A DNA stretch of 64,000 nucleotides from an uncultured Clostridia bacterium. GTDB lineage: Bacteria; Bacillota; Clostridia; Oscillospirales; Acutalibacteraceae. Position 1 is the stretch's first letter; each line of letters opens with the position of its first letter. The notes beneath the pieces were generated by a model. That model had not been told where the DNA came from. It saw only the letters and a list, made by a program, of their open reading frames with translations, and ran no database searches. Made by a program: the position numbers and the translations under genes. This document shows positions 25,410 to 34,305 of this stretch, one piece after another. Location: NCBI GenBank assembly GCA_947166625.1, contig CAMVEX010000005.1, forward strand, positions 62,001-126,000, in the 5' to 3' direction.

Positions 25410-25901
25410 ATGATCAAGAGGTTCAAAAGAAACAAAAAAGGCTTTTCCCTCGTCGAGCTCATTATCGTAATCGCGATAATGGTTGCTCTCGTCGCCGTTA
25501 TGGCGCCCGCCTTTGTAAAGTATGTTCAGAAATCCCATGATGCTGTTGTTCAAGCTGCTGCCGAATCATGTCTTCAGTTTGTCAAGGCAGAAATGGGTGA
25601 CGGTACCTTCACTGGAGTCGGGAAAATGGAGATTAAAGGTGTTGCTGGGGCAAATGGTAAGAAGTATATCAATATTGAATGGAAAGCTAATGACAAAGGT
25701 ATCAATACTATGCAGTATATGCCAGGCGATACTTTGGCTCAAGATAAGGGATATGACGAATTTATCAGAGGCTGCGGTGTTGATGATAATAAACAAATTA
25801 AATCCGATTTGGTATATGAAATTGAGATTTATGATAATTCAACTGTTAGTGGACATCCCGATTTGCAGGCAAGTATGTCGGTCGTAGGTGGAGACAGTTA
25901 A
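25410..25901 (+). CDS. Type IV pilin, second copy
   Basis: A 163-residue prepilin with an 11-residue leader ending KRNKKG, cut before FSLVE. The alpha-1 helix is nearly identical to that of the first pilin (three changes in 35). The C-terminal domain is different, with an Asp/Asn-rich stretch and a VVGGDS end. The open frame can be extended to a TTG at 25389 inside the element end, but AAAGGGG at 25395-25401 supports the ATG at 25410. Codon choice shifts from C/G-ending in the conserved helix to more A/T-ending in the variable domain, suggesting a mosaic gene. Confidence 0.9.
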   Translation: MIKRFKRNKKGFSLVELIIVIAIMVALVAVMAPAFVKYVQKSHDAVVQAAAESCLQFVKAEMGDGTFTGVGKMEIKGVAGANGKKYINIEWKANDKGINTMQYMPGDTLAQDKGYDEFIRGCGVDDNKQIKSDLVYEIEIYDNSTVSGHPDLQASMSVVGGDS

Positions 25902-25964
25902 AGAGTTTGGGTGTCGGTTTGTTGCCGGACAAAACATAACAACTTATTGCGAAATTATATCGTA

Positions 25965-25983
25965 GGGCGATAATCTGCCGCCC
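25965..25983 (+). repeat. REP-like palindrome 4, degenerate
   Basis: GGGCGAT-AATC-TGCCGCCC after CGTA; imperfect arms. Pairs with copy 5 as an inverted doublet in the gap between pilin 2 and pilD. Confidence 0.6.
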
Positions 25984-26011
25984 GACCCAAATGGACACAT
26001 AAATTGTAAAC

Positions 26012-26030
26012 GGGCGACATATTGTCGCCC
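26012..26030 (-). repeat. REP-like palindrome 5
   Basis: GGGCGACA-TAT-TGTCGCCC followed by CCTACG, inverted relative to copy 4, ending 14 bases before the pilD start. The 4/5 pair resembles a BIME (paired inverted REPs). Confidence 0.75.
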
Positions 26031-26044
26031 CTACGGGAAACAAT

Positions 26045-26857
26045 ATGCTTAAAGAAACTGCCGACATTTTAATGACGAATGCCCCGGTATTCGTGTATAT
26101 ATTCGTTTTTCTCTATGGTATCGTTTTCGGCAGCTTTCTCAATGTGTGTATTTATCGGCTGCCTGTCGGCGAGAGCATTGTCAAGGTCAATTCTCATTGT
26201 ATGACCTGCGGCAAACGCCTTCACTGGTATGAATTGATCCCGCTTTTCAGCTGGATCTTCCTGCGCGGCAGATGCCACGGATGCCATTCAAAAATCAGCG
26301 TTCAATATCCGCTTATTGAGGCGGCGAACGGCCTGCTTTTTGTGCTTTGCCTTGCCGTAAAAGGGCTCACGCTTGATATGCTCCTCTGCCAGGCGCTTAT
26401 GAGCGCGCTCCTCGTCCTCTCGGTCATAGATGCGCGCACCAAAGAGATCTCCAACGGCATCAATATTTTTATAGCCGTGATCGGTCTGATGAGGGCCGTT
26501 GTCACGATAATTCCCATCATAAAATCCGGCGGATCGGTGCTTGATGTTGTCCTCGGCCCGGTGGTCGTTTCCGGAGTTTTGCTCCTTATCCTCATCATTT
26601 CGGGAGGCGGAGCCATAGGCGGCGGAGACGTAAAACTTATGGCGGCGGCAGGCCTGTTTTTAGGGCTGAAATGCACCCTTTTGGCGCTTGTCATCGGGTG
26701 TATAGCGGGCTCGGTCATCCATGTCGCGCTCATGAAAATACGCCACCTCGGCAGAGAGCTCGCAATGGGTCCTTATCTGTCCCTCGGCATCGCCGTAGCT
26801 GCGCTTTGGGGCAGCGAAATAACCGCGTGGTATCTTCATATACTCACCGGCGCATAA
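26045..26857 (+). CDS. pilD: Prepilin peptidase / methyltransferase PilD
   Basis: A membrane aspartic protease that cuts prepilin leaders and N-methylates the new Phe1. The 270-residue protein has the GSFLNVCIYRLP start, two C-x2-C zinc pairs (C52/C55 and C77/C80) in the cytoplasmic loop, and the catalytic Asp residues in VIDARTKEI (D129) and GGGDVKLM (D195), with about eight membrane helices. No clear ribosome site is seen because a REP palindrome ends just upstream. It serves the five or more prepilin-like proteins of this operon. Confidence 0.94.
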   Translation: MLKETADILMTNAPVFVYIFVFLYGIVFGSFLNVCIYRLPVGESIVKVNSHCMTCGKRLHWYELIPLFSWIFLRGRCHGCHSKISVQYPLIEAANGLLFVLCLAVKGLTLDMLLCQALMSALLVLSVIDARTKEISNGINIFIAVIGLMRAVVTIIPIIKSGGSVLDVVLGPVVVSGVLLLILIISGGGAIGGGDVKLMAAAGLFLGLKCTLLALVIGCIAGSVIHVALMKIRHLGRELAMGPYLSLGIAVAALWGSEITAWYLHILTGA

Positions 26858-26892
26858 TATATAATTCGGGGAATTTTTCCCCTTTTATATAT
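26857..26892 (+). terminator. Hairpin after pilD, possible partial terminator
   Basis: Outer stem ATATATAA/TTATATAT and inner GGGG/CCCC with loop AATTTTT, beginning at the pilD stop. Beyond it come AAAATTTTATTTT. It may end or attenuate transcription between pilD and pilM. Confidence 0.45.
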
Positions 26893-26924
26893 AAAATTTT
26901 ATTTTGATTTAGAAAAACTCGCAG

Positions 26925-26967
26925 GCGGTAAAAGCAGTAACGCTTTTCACTCTGACCGTTACACCGC
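26925..26967 (+). other. Spacer RNA fold with two exclusive pairings
   Basis: GCGGT (26925) pairs with ACCGC (26963-26967). Inside, AAAAGC/GCTTTT (26930-26947) and GTAACG/CGTTAC (26937-26962) are mutually exclusive stems. It lies in the 261-base pilD-pilM gap, which also has a terminator-like hairpin and REP copy 6; no gene is seen there. Confidence 0.35.
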
Positions 26968-26996
26968 AAAACGTTCAAATAAACATAACGTCGTAG

Positions 26997-27015
26997 GGGC
27001 GGATATCATCCGCCC
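26997..27015 (+). repeat. REP-like palindrome 6, variant
   Basis: GGGCGGAT-ATC-ATCCGCCC after GTAG and followed by GTAAG. Compared with GGGCGACA the arms carry paired changes on both sides, so the hairpin is kept. Confidence 0.7.
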
Positions 27016-27118
27016 GTAAGTGAGAAACAATTTCGGCATGGCAATCATTGCGATTCAGCGAAGGAAACCGATGCCGATTGTATAGAGTCCAAATTTATCA
27101 GCAAAGGATGATCGAATT

Positions 27119-28951
27119 ATGGCTGCAAAAACGCTGAACATTGAAGTCGGCAAACGACTCGTCAAAATCTGCGTATCCGAAAAGAGAGGCAAGGGCTACT
27201 CCGTAAGCGAGAGCTTCACCTTCCCCACTCCCGACGGTTGCGTGCTTGACGGTCAGGTTATCAGTGAAGTCACTCTGGGCGATAAGCTCATGGGCGAGCT
27301 GAGCAACCGCGACATTAAAGCGACCGATGTATTCTTCTCGATTGCTTCATCCAAGATTGCTACCCGTGAGGTTACGATGCCCGCGGTCAAGGATGATCAG
27401 ATCAAGAGCATCGTCGAGACCAACGCATCCGACTATCTTCCGATTGATACATCAAAATACGCAATTGACGCCATTCTCCTTGAGAGAACCGAGGAGGAAT
27501 GCAGAGTCCTCGTTATCGCGGTGCCCAATGTCATCGTAGAGAGTTACATTGCTCTTGCCGATTACACCGGCCTTGTGATCCAGGCTCTCGATTTCAGCGG
27601 TAATTCACAGTTCCAGGTCCTCAGAGGAATCGCGGGCGACGGCGTGAATATGTATGTCAACGTTGATACAGATTCGTCATCCGTTACTTTTGTTGAAGAC
27701 GGTCAGCTCCTGCTCCAGAGATTCCTTCCCATCGGCGGCGACGAAATGATAGTCCGCTACATGGGCCTCAAGAGCATGGAAGACAGCGAATATATTTCAG
27801 CTCTCGGCGCTATCAGCGAAACAGCTGACGATATCAGACCTACCGTCCATGCCGAGCGCAAAAAGCCCGATGAGGATGAGCACGATAACGGCGAAGCGGT
27901 AGTCGAAGAAGACGCTTCCGCATACGGAGTCGATAACTTCGGCCATCACGATGATGAAGATGAAGATGACGGCGCCGCAGAGGTCGAGGATGACGAGCCC
28001 GCAGACAGCGGCAACTCCTCAATGTGGGGCATCAGAAACGACGAGCCCGAATACACCGAGCGCGAAGAGAATCCTTTCCCCGAGCTCGATGACTCCCTCA
28101 CAAGAATAGTCGGCGGTATCATCAGAAGCGTTGACTTCTTCCAGGGAAGCAAATATACAGAGAAGCAGATCGAAAAGATCGTAATCACCGGCAGCTGCGG
28201 CCACCTCAGAGGCCTTAAGACAAGGATCTTTGAGTCGATCGGCGCAGATACATACTGGCTCGAAGAAATCAAGGATATCAAAAGCCTTGCCAATTCGATA
28301 GACGATATCTCGATCTATATCAACTGCCTCGGCGCAAGAGTTGCTCCGCTCAACCTTCTCCCTGCCGATTACGTAGCAAGGACCGGCAAGAAGAAATCCG
28401 GTGGCATCAACGGCGATAACTTCGGTATCGTAGCTATCGCGATATGCGCTATACTCGCTCTCGCGGTCAGCGGTTGGCTCATAGGCAACAACCTTATCAA
28501 GAAATCAAAGCTCGATAAGGTCAATGCTCAGATAGACCAGCTCGCCTACGCGGAAGAGGAATATCAGGAATATGTCCTCTACAAAGCGGGCGATAAGGAT
28601 CTTCAGGGATTTGTTGACGGCTACTACACCCATAACGCCGAAGCAAAAGCTTTCCTTGAAGAGATGGAAGCAAAGATGCCCAGTGATATCTCGCTTCTTA
28701 CAGCGAATTTCACAAACGACGGAGTCAGCCTTAATGTTACCGTCCCCGGATTTGAAGAGGCGGCAAATGTAATCAGACAGTTCAGGTCTTTTGAATCCAT
28801 TGACGTTATTACAGTCAGCTCAATAGCAAAATCTTCCGATGCAGAGGGCGGCGGAAGCAGCGCTTCATTCTCAATCAGCTGCAATTACAAAGTGGTTGAG
28901 ACAACTACCGCGGCTCCCGAAACCACAGCGGCAGAAACAACGGCAGCGTAA
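27119..28951 (+). CDS. PilM-PilN fusion, type IV pilus alignment protein
   Basis: A 610-residue protein. Residues 1-400 are an actin-like PilM (LNIEVGKRLVKIC, FSIASSKIATREV, VITGSCGHLRGL) interrupted by an acidic Asp/Glu-rich insert (about 241-316). After GARVAPLNLLPADY comes one membrane helix (about 434-458) and a periplasm-like region (460-590) that looks like PilN. The tail is Thr/Ala/Glu-rich. In Gram-negative systems PilM and PilN are separate and bind through a PilN tail; here they are covalently joined. AAAGGA precedes the ATG. The pilO-like gene follows 13 bases later. Confidence 0.8.
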   Translation: MAAKTLNIEVGKRLVKICVSEKRGKGYSVSESFTFPTPDGCVLDGQVISEVTLGDKLMGELSNRDIKATDVFFSIASSKIATREVTMPAVKDDQIKSIVETNASDYLPIDTSKYAIDAILLERTEEECRVLVIAVPNVIVESYIALADYTGLVIQALDFSGNSQFQVLRGIAGDGVNMYVNVDTDSSSVTFVEDGQLLLQRFLPIGGDEMIVRYMGLKSMEDSEYISALGAISETADDIRPTVHAERKKPDEDEHDNGEAVVEEDASAYGVDNFGHHDDEDEDDGAAEVEDDEPADSGNSSMWGIRNDEPEYTEREENPFPELDDSLTRIVGGIIRSVDFFQGSKYTEKQIEKIVITGSCGHLRGLKTRIFESIGADTYWLEEIKDIKSLANSIDDISIYINCLGARVAPLNLLPADYVARTGKKKSGGINGDNFGIVAIAICAILALAVSGWLIGNNLIKKSKLDKVNAQIDQLAYAEEEYQEYVLYKAGDKDLQGFVDGYYTHNAEAKAFLEEMEAKMPSDISLLTANFTNDGVSLNVTVPGFEEAANVIRQFRSFESIDVITVSSIAKSSDAEGGGSSASFSISCNYKVVETTTAAPETTAAETTAA

Positions 28952-28964
28952 GGAGGTAAGACAG

Positions 28965-29618
28965 ATGAAAAAGAAATTATCACTTCGTGACATCAATATG
29001 ATTCTTGTCGTAGTCGGTCTCTTGCTCCTTGTGGCTACATACTTCCTTGTATATCAGAACTATTCGGAAAAGAACGCCGAGCTCGATACCCAGCTCACCG
29101 AGCGCGAAGCTCACCTCAAAGAGCTACAGGGCTACTATGACAACCTCAAAGAGTATGAAAAGGGTACGGCAGACGGTAAAGTAAATATCAGCGCAAACCT
29201 CGCTAAGCTTCCCCGTGGCATAAAATCCGAAGATTTCCTTGTTTACATTATGGATTCCACCGCAGAAGTAAACGCCGATCTTTACTCCGTTAACTTCAAT
29301 AATGAAAATCAGATTTCAACTTTCAGCACCGTCATCGACGGCAAAAAGCAGGAGTGCCAGGGTTATCAGGTAAGCTCCAGTTTCTCGGCTCAGATGAATT
29401 ATGAACAACTCAAGAGCTATCTTGACTATGTCTATAATGAGAGTGAAAATATTACATTTGTCGATTCTTTTGCCGTGACTTACAATGCGGAAGCGGCAAA
29501 GCTCGATACAAATTTCAGCCTCTCAAAGTATTACATCACTTTCAATGGCAGCGAATATGTTCCCGTTGCTGTTCCCGATGTTGCGATCGGTGTAAGTGAT
29601 CCGTTCCACACCAGATAA
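28965..29618 (+). CDS. PilO-like pilus alignment protein
   Basis: A 217-residue protein with a short cytoplasmic start, one membrane helix (about 11-29, ILVVVGLLLLVATYF), a coiled-coil (35-65) and an extracytoplasmic alpha/beta domain. Layout and position after PilM-PilN fit PilO, which forms the periplasmic or cell-wall-side ring with PilN. The open frame runs further upstream, but AAGGAGG at 28950-28956 supports the ATG at 28965. Confidence 0.78.
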   Translation: MKKKLSLRDINMILVVVGLLLLVATYFLVYQNYSEKNAELDTQLTEREAHLKELQGYYDNLKEYEKGTADGKVNISANLAKLPRGIKSEDFLVYIMDSTAEVNADLYSVNFNNENQISTFSTVIDGKKQECQGYQVSSSFSAQMNYEQLKSYLDYVYNESENITFVDSFAVTYNAEAAKLDTNFSLSKYYITFNGSEYVPVAVPDVAIGVSDPFHTR

Positions 29619-29647
29619 AAAATATCCCGAAAGGAGGGAAGAGCGCC

Positions 29648-31147
29648 ATGAAACGAAGAAACTTCAATAACAAGGGCTTTTCCCTTGTCGAACTTATAGC
29701 GGCGGTTGCTATTCTTGCGGTCGTGGTTACTCCGCTCCTGCATTCGTTTGTAACATCAACGAATATTTCAAGGCGCGCTACCCGCATAACCGAAGCGACC
29801 CTCGCCGGCAAAAATATTCTTGAGGCGGTCGATGCCAGACCGATTGCCGAATTCCAAAAGATTACGGATACAAACCTCGCCGCTGAATTACTCGGCAACG
29901 GAGGAGATACTGTTGATATTACCCCGATCGGCGAATTTGATGTCGGCGGAGATATCGTCCCCGACGATGAAGGCGGATTTGACATTGCTCTTCAAAATGT
30001 CAGGGCCGGTAATGCGTATTATGACGCGAAGGTCGAATTCAGCCGCGGCGACAATCAGCCTTATTATGCGGATTCCAACGGAAACAGGGTTGATTCCACT
30101 TCATACGGCATCTATGAGATAAACAGCGAGAGAATCGCTAAATACAGCAGTATGGACGGCGTATTCTGCCAGCAGTATCTCAAGACGGATAATCCAGATT
30201 ATCTAGCCGATGAAGCATTCAAGACCGAAGTGGAACTGAATAAGGATACCATGTATCCCAAGTATAAAAACCGCAGCCGCTATATCAGTATGCAGGTTTA
30301 TAAAGATTCGGAAGGTCTCGTTTGGGCGAGAGTTACCTATACCTACACTTTTGAATACTACGGGCGCGATGCTTCCGGCGCGAGGACAGATAGCACCAAT
30401 TTTTGGCAGAAGATTTTCAATTATTCGCTTTTTCCCGGTGGTTATGAGCCACGCAATAAAGACGGATCTGTTAACATCTACTTCATGTATTATCCGGACT
30501 ATTATGCCGATTATACGGATGATGCTCATTATACCGTTAAAGCGCGTAAGGATACTATCGACATTTATAATATTGCCGAGAGCGGCTATGACGTAGATCT
30601 TAAGGTGTTCCTCTATAAGCAAAAACCGGTCAATTATTACAGCGATAATTATGAGCCGCTTGATACTACCGGAGTAATTTATAAGGCAGATCTTACTATG
30701 TTTAAGCCTGATGATTATGAAATCACCGAAGGCGAAGACAGAAAGACACTTGTTTATACGAATGTAGATGAGGAATTCTACAGAGGTCCGGCAGGCGAAT
30801 ATATCCAGCTTGACCCCAGTAATTTCAGATTTATACTTGCTCAGGCTTATTATGACGGATTCGATCCCGATGATCCCGATTATAATCCGGAGGAAGAGGG
30901 GGCTCCGCAAATAAATTATCCCATTGAGACTCCGCCTCTTGAGATTGATCTCGATCTTGTCCGCAAAGATGAAGAAATCAGAATATATAATATAAAAATT
31001 ACGCTTTATCCGCAAGGATCCTTTGTTCCTTCCAAGGAGACAAAGACAATAGTCATTGACGGCAGAGATTACGAAGTCGATGACACTTCCGGCTCGACCT
31101 TTACCGGCGAACCAATTTATGTGGTTGAGGGCAGTAAAACTCCCTGA
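29648..31147 (+). CDS. Large minor-pilin-like protein (PilV/PulG type)
   Basis: 499 residues with a 10-residue leader ending NNKG before FSLVE, mature Glu5 and the hydrophobic helix AAVAILAVVVTPLLHSFV. The rest (about 440 residues) is far longer than in ordinary minor pilins and is rich in Tyr and Asp, with many short beta segments; its fold is not recognised. AAAGGAGGG precedes the ATG. As a minor pilin it may sit at the tip and carry a functional domain outward. Confidence 0.82.
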   Translation: MKRRNFNNKGFSLVELIAAVAILAVVVTPLLHSFVTSTNISRRATRITEATLAGKNILEAVDARPIAEFQKITDTNLAAELLGNGGDTVDITPIGEFDVGGDIVPDDEGGFDIALQNVRAGNAYYDAKVEFSRGDNQPYYADSNGNRVDSTSYGIYEINSERIAKYSSMDGVFCQQYLKTDNPDYLADEAFKTEVELNKDTMYPKYKNRSRYISMQVYKDSEGLVWARVTYTYTFEYYGRDASGARTDSTNFWQKIFNYSLFPGGYEPRNKDGSVNIYFMYYPDYYADYTDDAHYTVKARKDTIDIYNIAESGYDVDLKVFLYKQKPVNYYSDNYEPLDTTGVIYKADLTMFKPDDYEITEGEDRKTLVYTNVDEEFYRGPAGEYIQLDPSNFRFILAQAYYDGFDPDDPDYNPEEEGAPQINYPIETPPLEIDLDLVRKDEEIRIYNIKITLYPQGSFVPSKETKTIVIDGRDYEVDDTSGSTFTGEPIYVVEGSKTP

Positions 31148-31186
31148 CACCTTATATGAGAACATTCGGTATATTCGGAGGTTGCT

Positions 31187-33694
31187 ATGAAAAACATAAT
31201 GAAAAACATAAGGAGTAAAAAGGGCTCCGGCATTATGACGGTTATGCTCGCCGTTCTGTTTTTGACGGCATTTGGCTCTCTTGCCCTTTATCTCACATAT
31301 ACTTCTTTTCAGGTTGCAGTCTCCGACCGTTACAGTAAAGAGGTAACATATAACGCAAACACCTGTATGGAAGAGGTAAAAGCAGGTATGCAGGATATAG
31401 TTTCGGAAGCGATAGAGAATACATATCGCGATGTTATGCCGGATTATATCAGCAGCGCTGCGAATATTTCAGACAAGTTTGCCAAAAGCTTTTTCAAATA
31501 TGTTGTATCCGCCGGAGGCGATGATCCGGACACAAGGATTTTCTACGGAATAACCGAGACTGCGGCAACAGATGTTGATACAGGAGAAAACTATACAATT
31601 TACGGAAACGGGAAATATAATACCGAAGCTCTCGAAGAGCTTGTTAAAGAAAAGAGAGGATACACCTGTGATATTACCACAGTAGCGCCTGACAGTGAGG
31701 ATTCAACAAAGGGTGTTGTCGAAATCATCTATGAGAAAACCGATACCTACAAGAGATCGCCGGTAGGTCTTCTTCTTAAGGGAATCAAACTGACTTTCAT
31801 AGGTAAAGGCGGCAGGCGGTCTTCGATCACTGCGGATATCAAAATAGGCATTCCCAATATCGGTTATCTTCTTACTCAGTATTCAATTCAGGGCATTCCT
31901 GAGTTCACATTTATCTGTAACGGTACTCTTCGCCAGACAGAAGTAGGTTCAACTGCTAACGGAACTACGATTTCGGGTTCGGCTTATGCCGGAGCGATCG
32001 AACTTGCCAATGATTCAAAGATGACAATTCAGAGCAATTCAACCATGATTTGCAAGGGCGACATCACCGTTAACGGAGGTACGGTCGCCGATAGAGATTC
32101 AAATCCCAGATTGTTGCTTTCAATGAATTCCACACTTTGGGCGGGCAATATTGAAATAGGTTCCTACAGTTCCGCAAGGCTCCTCGGGAAAACTTATGTT
32201 GCAAACGATCTTGTGTTTAACGGTGACGAATCTTATGCTTATCTTGACGGTGAGTATTACGGATTCGGAAGCAGCACGACCGATCCTACTCGAAGCAGTT
32301 CAATTATTTCAAACCGTAAGGGAGCGCAAATTTATCTTGAAAGACTTGACCGCCTTGTTTTATCCGGTGTGAGTTTTATCACGAACTTTGACAGAGCCGG
32401 TTCAATAGGTGATCTCGGTGATGATGAAAGTTCAGCGTCTTACGGCTCTAATTCAGCGGCCGTAAGGATGGGCGAATCCTTCTCGGGTAAGCTCAATCAG
32501 AAGATTTACATTGCACCCTATGGTTCCGTTTCGGGCTACAAGAAGCAGTATGTCAGCCTCGGAAGCGACAATAATATTGAAATAAACAATACAGGTCACT
32601 ATATTGAAACCGACGCAACCGGAAATCACAGATATTTTGAGCTTGTTCCTCAGGGTGAAGGAGAGGACGTCACCTACATAAGGCATTATCTTCCCGATGA
32701 GGAATATAACCCCAATTATGAAGAATTTCCGCTTGAGCCCGGCGAATCCAAGGTCACAATCCTTACGGAGGATGAATTCAGAAGCATTCACCACTTCGCA
32801 TTTAATACGGATATTATACCCGATCTCAACAGACCTTTCTCTGATTACGGCATCACATTGAAGCCGATTTACAGATGGTTCAATAACGATGTCCTTGTAT
32901 ATTTCTTCCTTGAGTTTGATTCGCAGCTCAATGCAAACAGATATTTCATCGATTATTTCAATGCCACGATTAACAGCGGTACAAATAATATCTCTGAAAT
33001 GCTTGACAGTTATCTGCTGAGTGTCAACACATATTCACTCGGCGTCAGAGCGGTTTCCAAAAAGACCGCAGGTGCGTTTTATTCAAACTTTGATGCTAAC
33101 CATGCGCTCACAAATCCGGTAACTCTCAGTGAAAACGAGATTGCCGCCCTGCGTACTGACGCGGAATTTGTCGAGAGCGTATTCAACACTTATTGCAAGA
33201 CCTTGACTAATGTTGATGTAGAAACCGATGCTACCAATCCGTTTGACTATTACATTGACAGAGAAAAAATCACTTCCGAATTTGAAAATAATGAGCGTAA
33301 GTTCTTCTACACCAGAGATAAGAATACAGCGGTTATTTCAAACGGAGACTTCACCTTTGACGGCTCAAATCCGGATCTTTGTCTTATTGTGGCGATAGGT
33401 AATGTAGTTGTAACTGATGATTTTAACGGCCTTATTCTCTGTACCGGAGACGTTATCATAAGAGATAAGACAGATATTTCCAACAATTCAGAAAGTGTTC
33501 TCGCTGCGTTTACCGCAGATACAGAGCCTGATGTCAGAAACGGACTCACATTCACTAAAGTAGCCGGCGATGCACAGATGAAGGATTATTTCAATATTGA
33601 TATTGCAGAGCAATATATGGCTTCCGAATCCGGTGCGGGCGATGCGTGGAATATCGCGGATCTCGTTACTTTCGCAAAATGGAGCAGAGACTGA
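31187..33694 (+). CDS. PilX-like minor pilus protein with long beta-rich region
   Basis: 835 residues. The N terminus (RSKKGSGIMTVMLAVLFLTAFG) resembles PilX/GspK-type proteins with a class III-like cleavage after KKG or S, but Glu5 is absent. From about residue 240 to 420 there are regular short repeats (NGTTISGSAYAGAIELAND; LLSMNSTLWAGNIEIG) that suggest a beta-helix. An Asn/Tyr-rich C-terminal part follows, with another such run near 735-790. GGAGGT precedes the ATG. It is probably a large subunit of the pilus initiation or tip complex; this is inferred from context. Confidence 0.7.
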   Translation: MKNIMKNIRSKKGSGIMTVMLAVLFLTAFGSLALYLTYTSFQVAVSDRYSKEVTYNANTCMEEVKAGMQDIVSEAIENTYRDVMPDYISSAANISDKFAKSFFKYVVSAGGDDPDTRIFYGITETAATDVDTGENYTIYGNGKYNTEALEELVKEKRGYTCDITTVAPDSEDSTKGVVEIIYEKTDTYKRSPVGLLLKGIKLTFIGKGGRRSSITADIKIGIPNIGYLLTQYSIQGIPEFTFICNGTLRQTEVGSTANGTTISGSAYAGAIELANDSKMTIQSNSTMICKGDITVNGGTVADRDSNPRLLLSMNSTLWAGNIEIGSYSSARLLGKTYVANDLVFNGDESYAYLDGEYYGFGSSTTDPTRSSSIISNRKGAQIYLERLDRLVLSGVSFITNFDRAGSIGDLGDDESSASYGSNSAAVRMGESFSGKLNQKIYIAPYGSVSGYKKQYVSLGSDNNIEINNTGHYIETDATGNHRYFELVPQGEGEDVTYIRHYLPDEEYNPNYEEFPLEPGESKVTILTEDEFRSIHHFAFNTDIIPDLNRPFSDYGITLKPIYRWFNNDVLVYFFLEFDSQLNANRYFIDYFNATINSGTNNISEMLDSYLLSVNTYSLGVRAVSKKTAGAFYSNFDANHALTNPVTLSENEIAALRTDAEFVESVFNTYCKTLTNVDVETDATNPFDYYIDREKITSEFENNERKFFYTRDKNTAVISNGDFTFDGSNPDLCLIVAIGNVVVTDDFNGLILCTGDVIIRDKTDISNNSESVLAAFTADTEPDVRNGLTFTKVAGDAQMKDYFNIDIAEQYMASESGAGDAWNIADLVTFAKWSRD

Positions 33695-33751
33695 TTTAAT
33701 AATAATTCCAATTAATCTTATATTTCTACAGCAGAAGGGAGGGTGGTCTTG

Positions 33752-34291
33752 ATGAGAAAAAATACTAAAGGTATATCTTATGTTGAGCTTGTTATAGTTA
33801 TGGGAATCCTTGCTGCTTTGATCGGCATCTCATCTATCAGCTTCAGCGCTGCTTGGCGCGCGAGGGCTAGCAAAGCTGCGAATTCGGTTGACGCTATGCT
33901 TTCTCAAAGTAAGATCAATGCCTTGAGCGGAGAGGATAATTACCTCAAAATTTTATATCGTGAAAAGGATACCTCTCGTGATATAAATGAAAGCGCTTAT
34001 TATGCGGAGCTTTACCGCGTAGGCTCATCAACTCCATACAAATCCGAAAACATAGGAAGCGGCCGTTTAAGAATTTTGTTTGGTGAAGGGAAGACCGATA
34101 TTGAGCAAAATAAAGCTGTGTTAATCAAGTTTAACAGCAAAAACGGTGCCGTTGAATATTCGGGAATAGAGGATATTTCCTCGTCGGATACTCCTGCTTC
34201 TGCACCCGATAAAACTCAGATATATTTCATTTTCGGCAATCAGTATTGTGTCAATCTGTGGCGAGCCACAGGCGAACACAATATAAGCTAA
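33752..34291 (+). CDS. Minor pseudopilin, GspH/FimT-like
   Basis: About 179 residues. The leader MRKNTKG is followed by ISYVELVIVMGILAAL: a prepilin motif with Ile instead of Phe at mature position 1 but with Glu5 kept. The globular domain is small with GspH-like length. GTG and TTG codons upstream are in frame, but GGGAGGG at 33737-33743 fits the ATG at 33752. It is followed after 14 bases by another pseudopilin. Confidence 0.82.
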   Translation: MRKNTKGISYVELVIVMGILAALIGISSISFSAAWRARASKAANSVDAMLSQSKINALSGEDNYLKILYREKDTSRDINESAYYAELYRVGSSTPYKSENIGSGRLRILFGEGKTDIEQNKAVLIKFNSKNGAVEYSGIEDISSSDTPASAPDKTQIYFIFGNQYCVNLWRATGEHNIS

Positions 34292-34305
34292 GGAGGTGGT
34301 GCTCT

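Noticed and set aside
30203-31165. 320-codon minus-strand frame opposite the large minor pilin
   Set aside because: It is a shadow of the Asp/Tyr-rich codons on the + strand (GAT/TAT read back as ATC/ATA), giving an Ile-rich pseudo-protein without ribosome site or known motifs.
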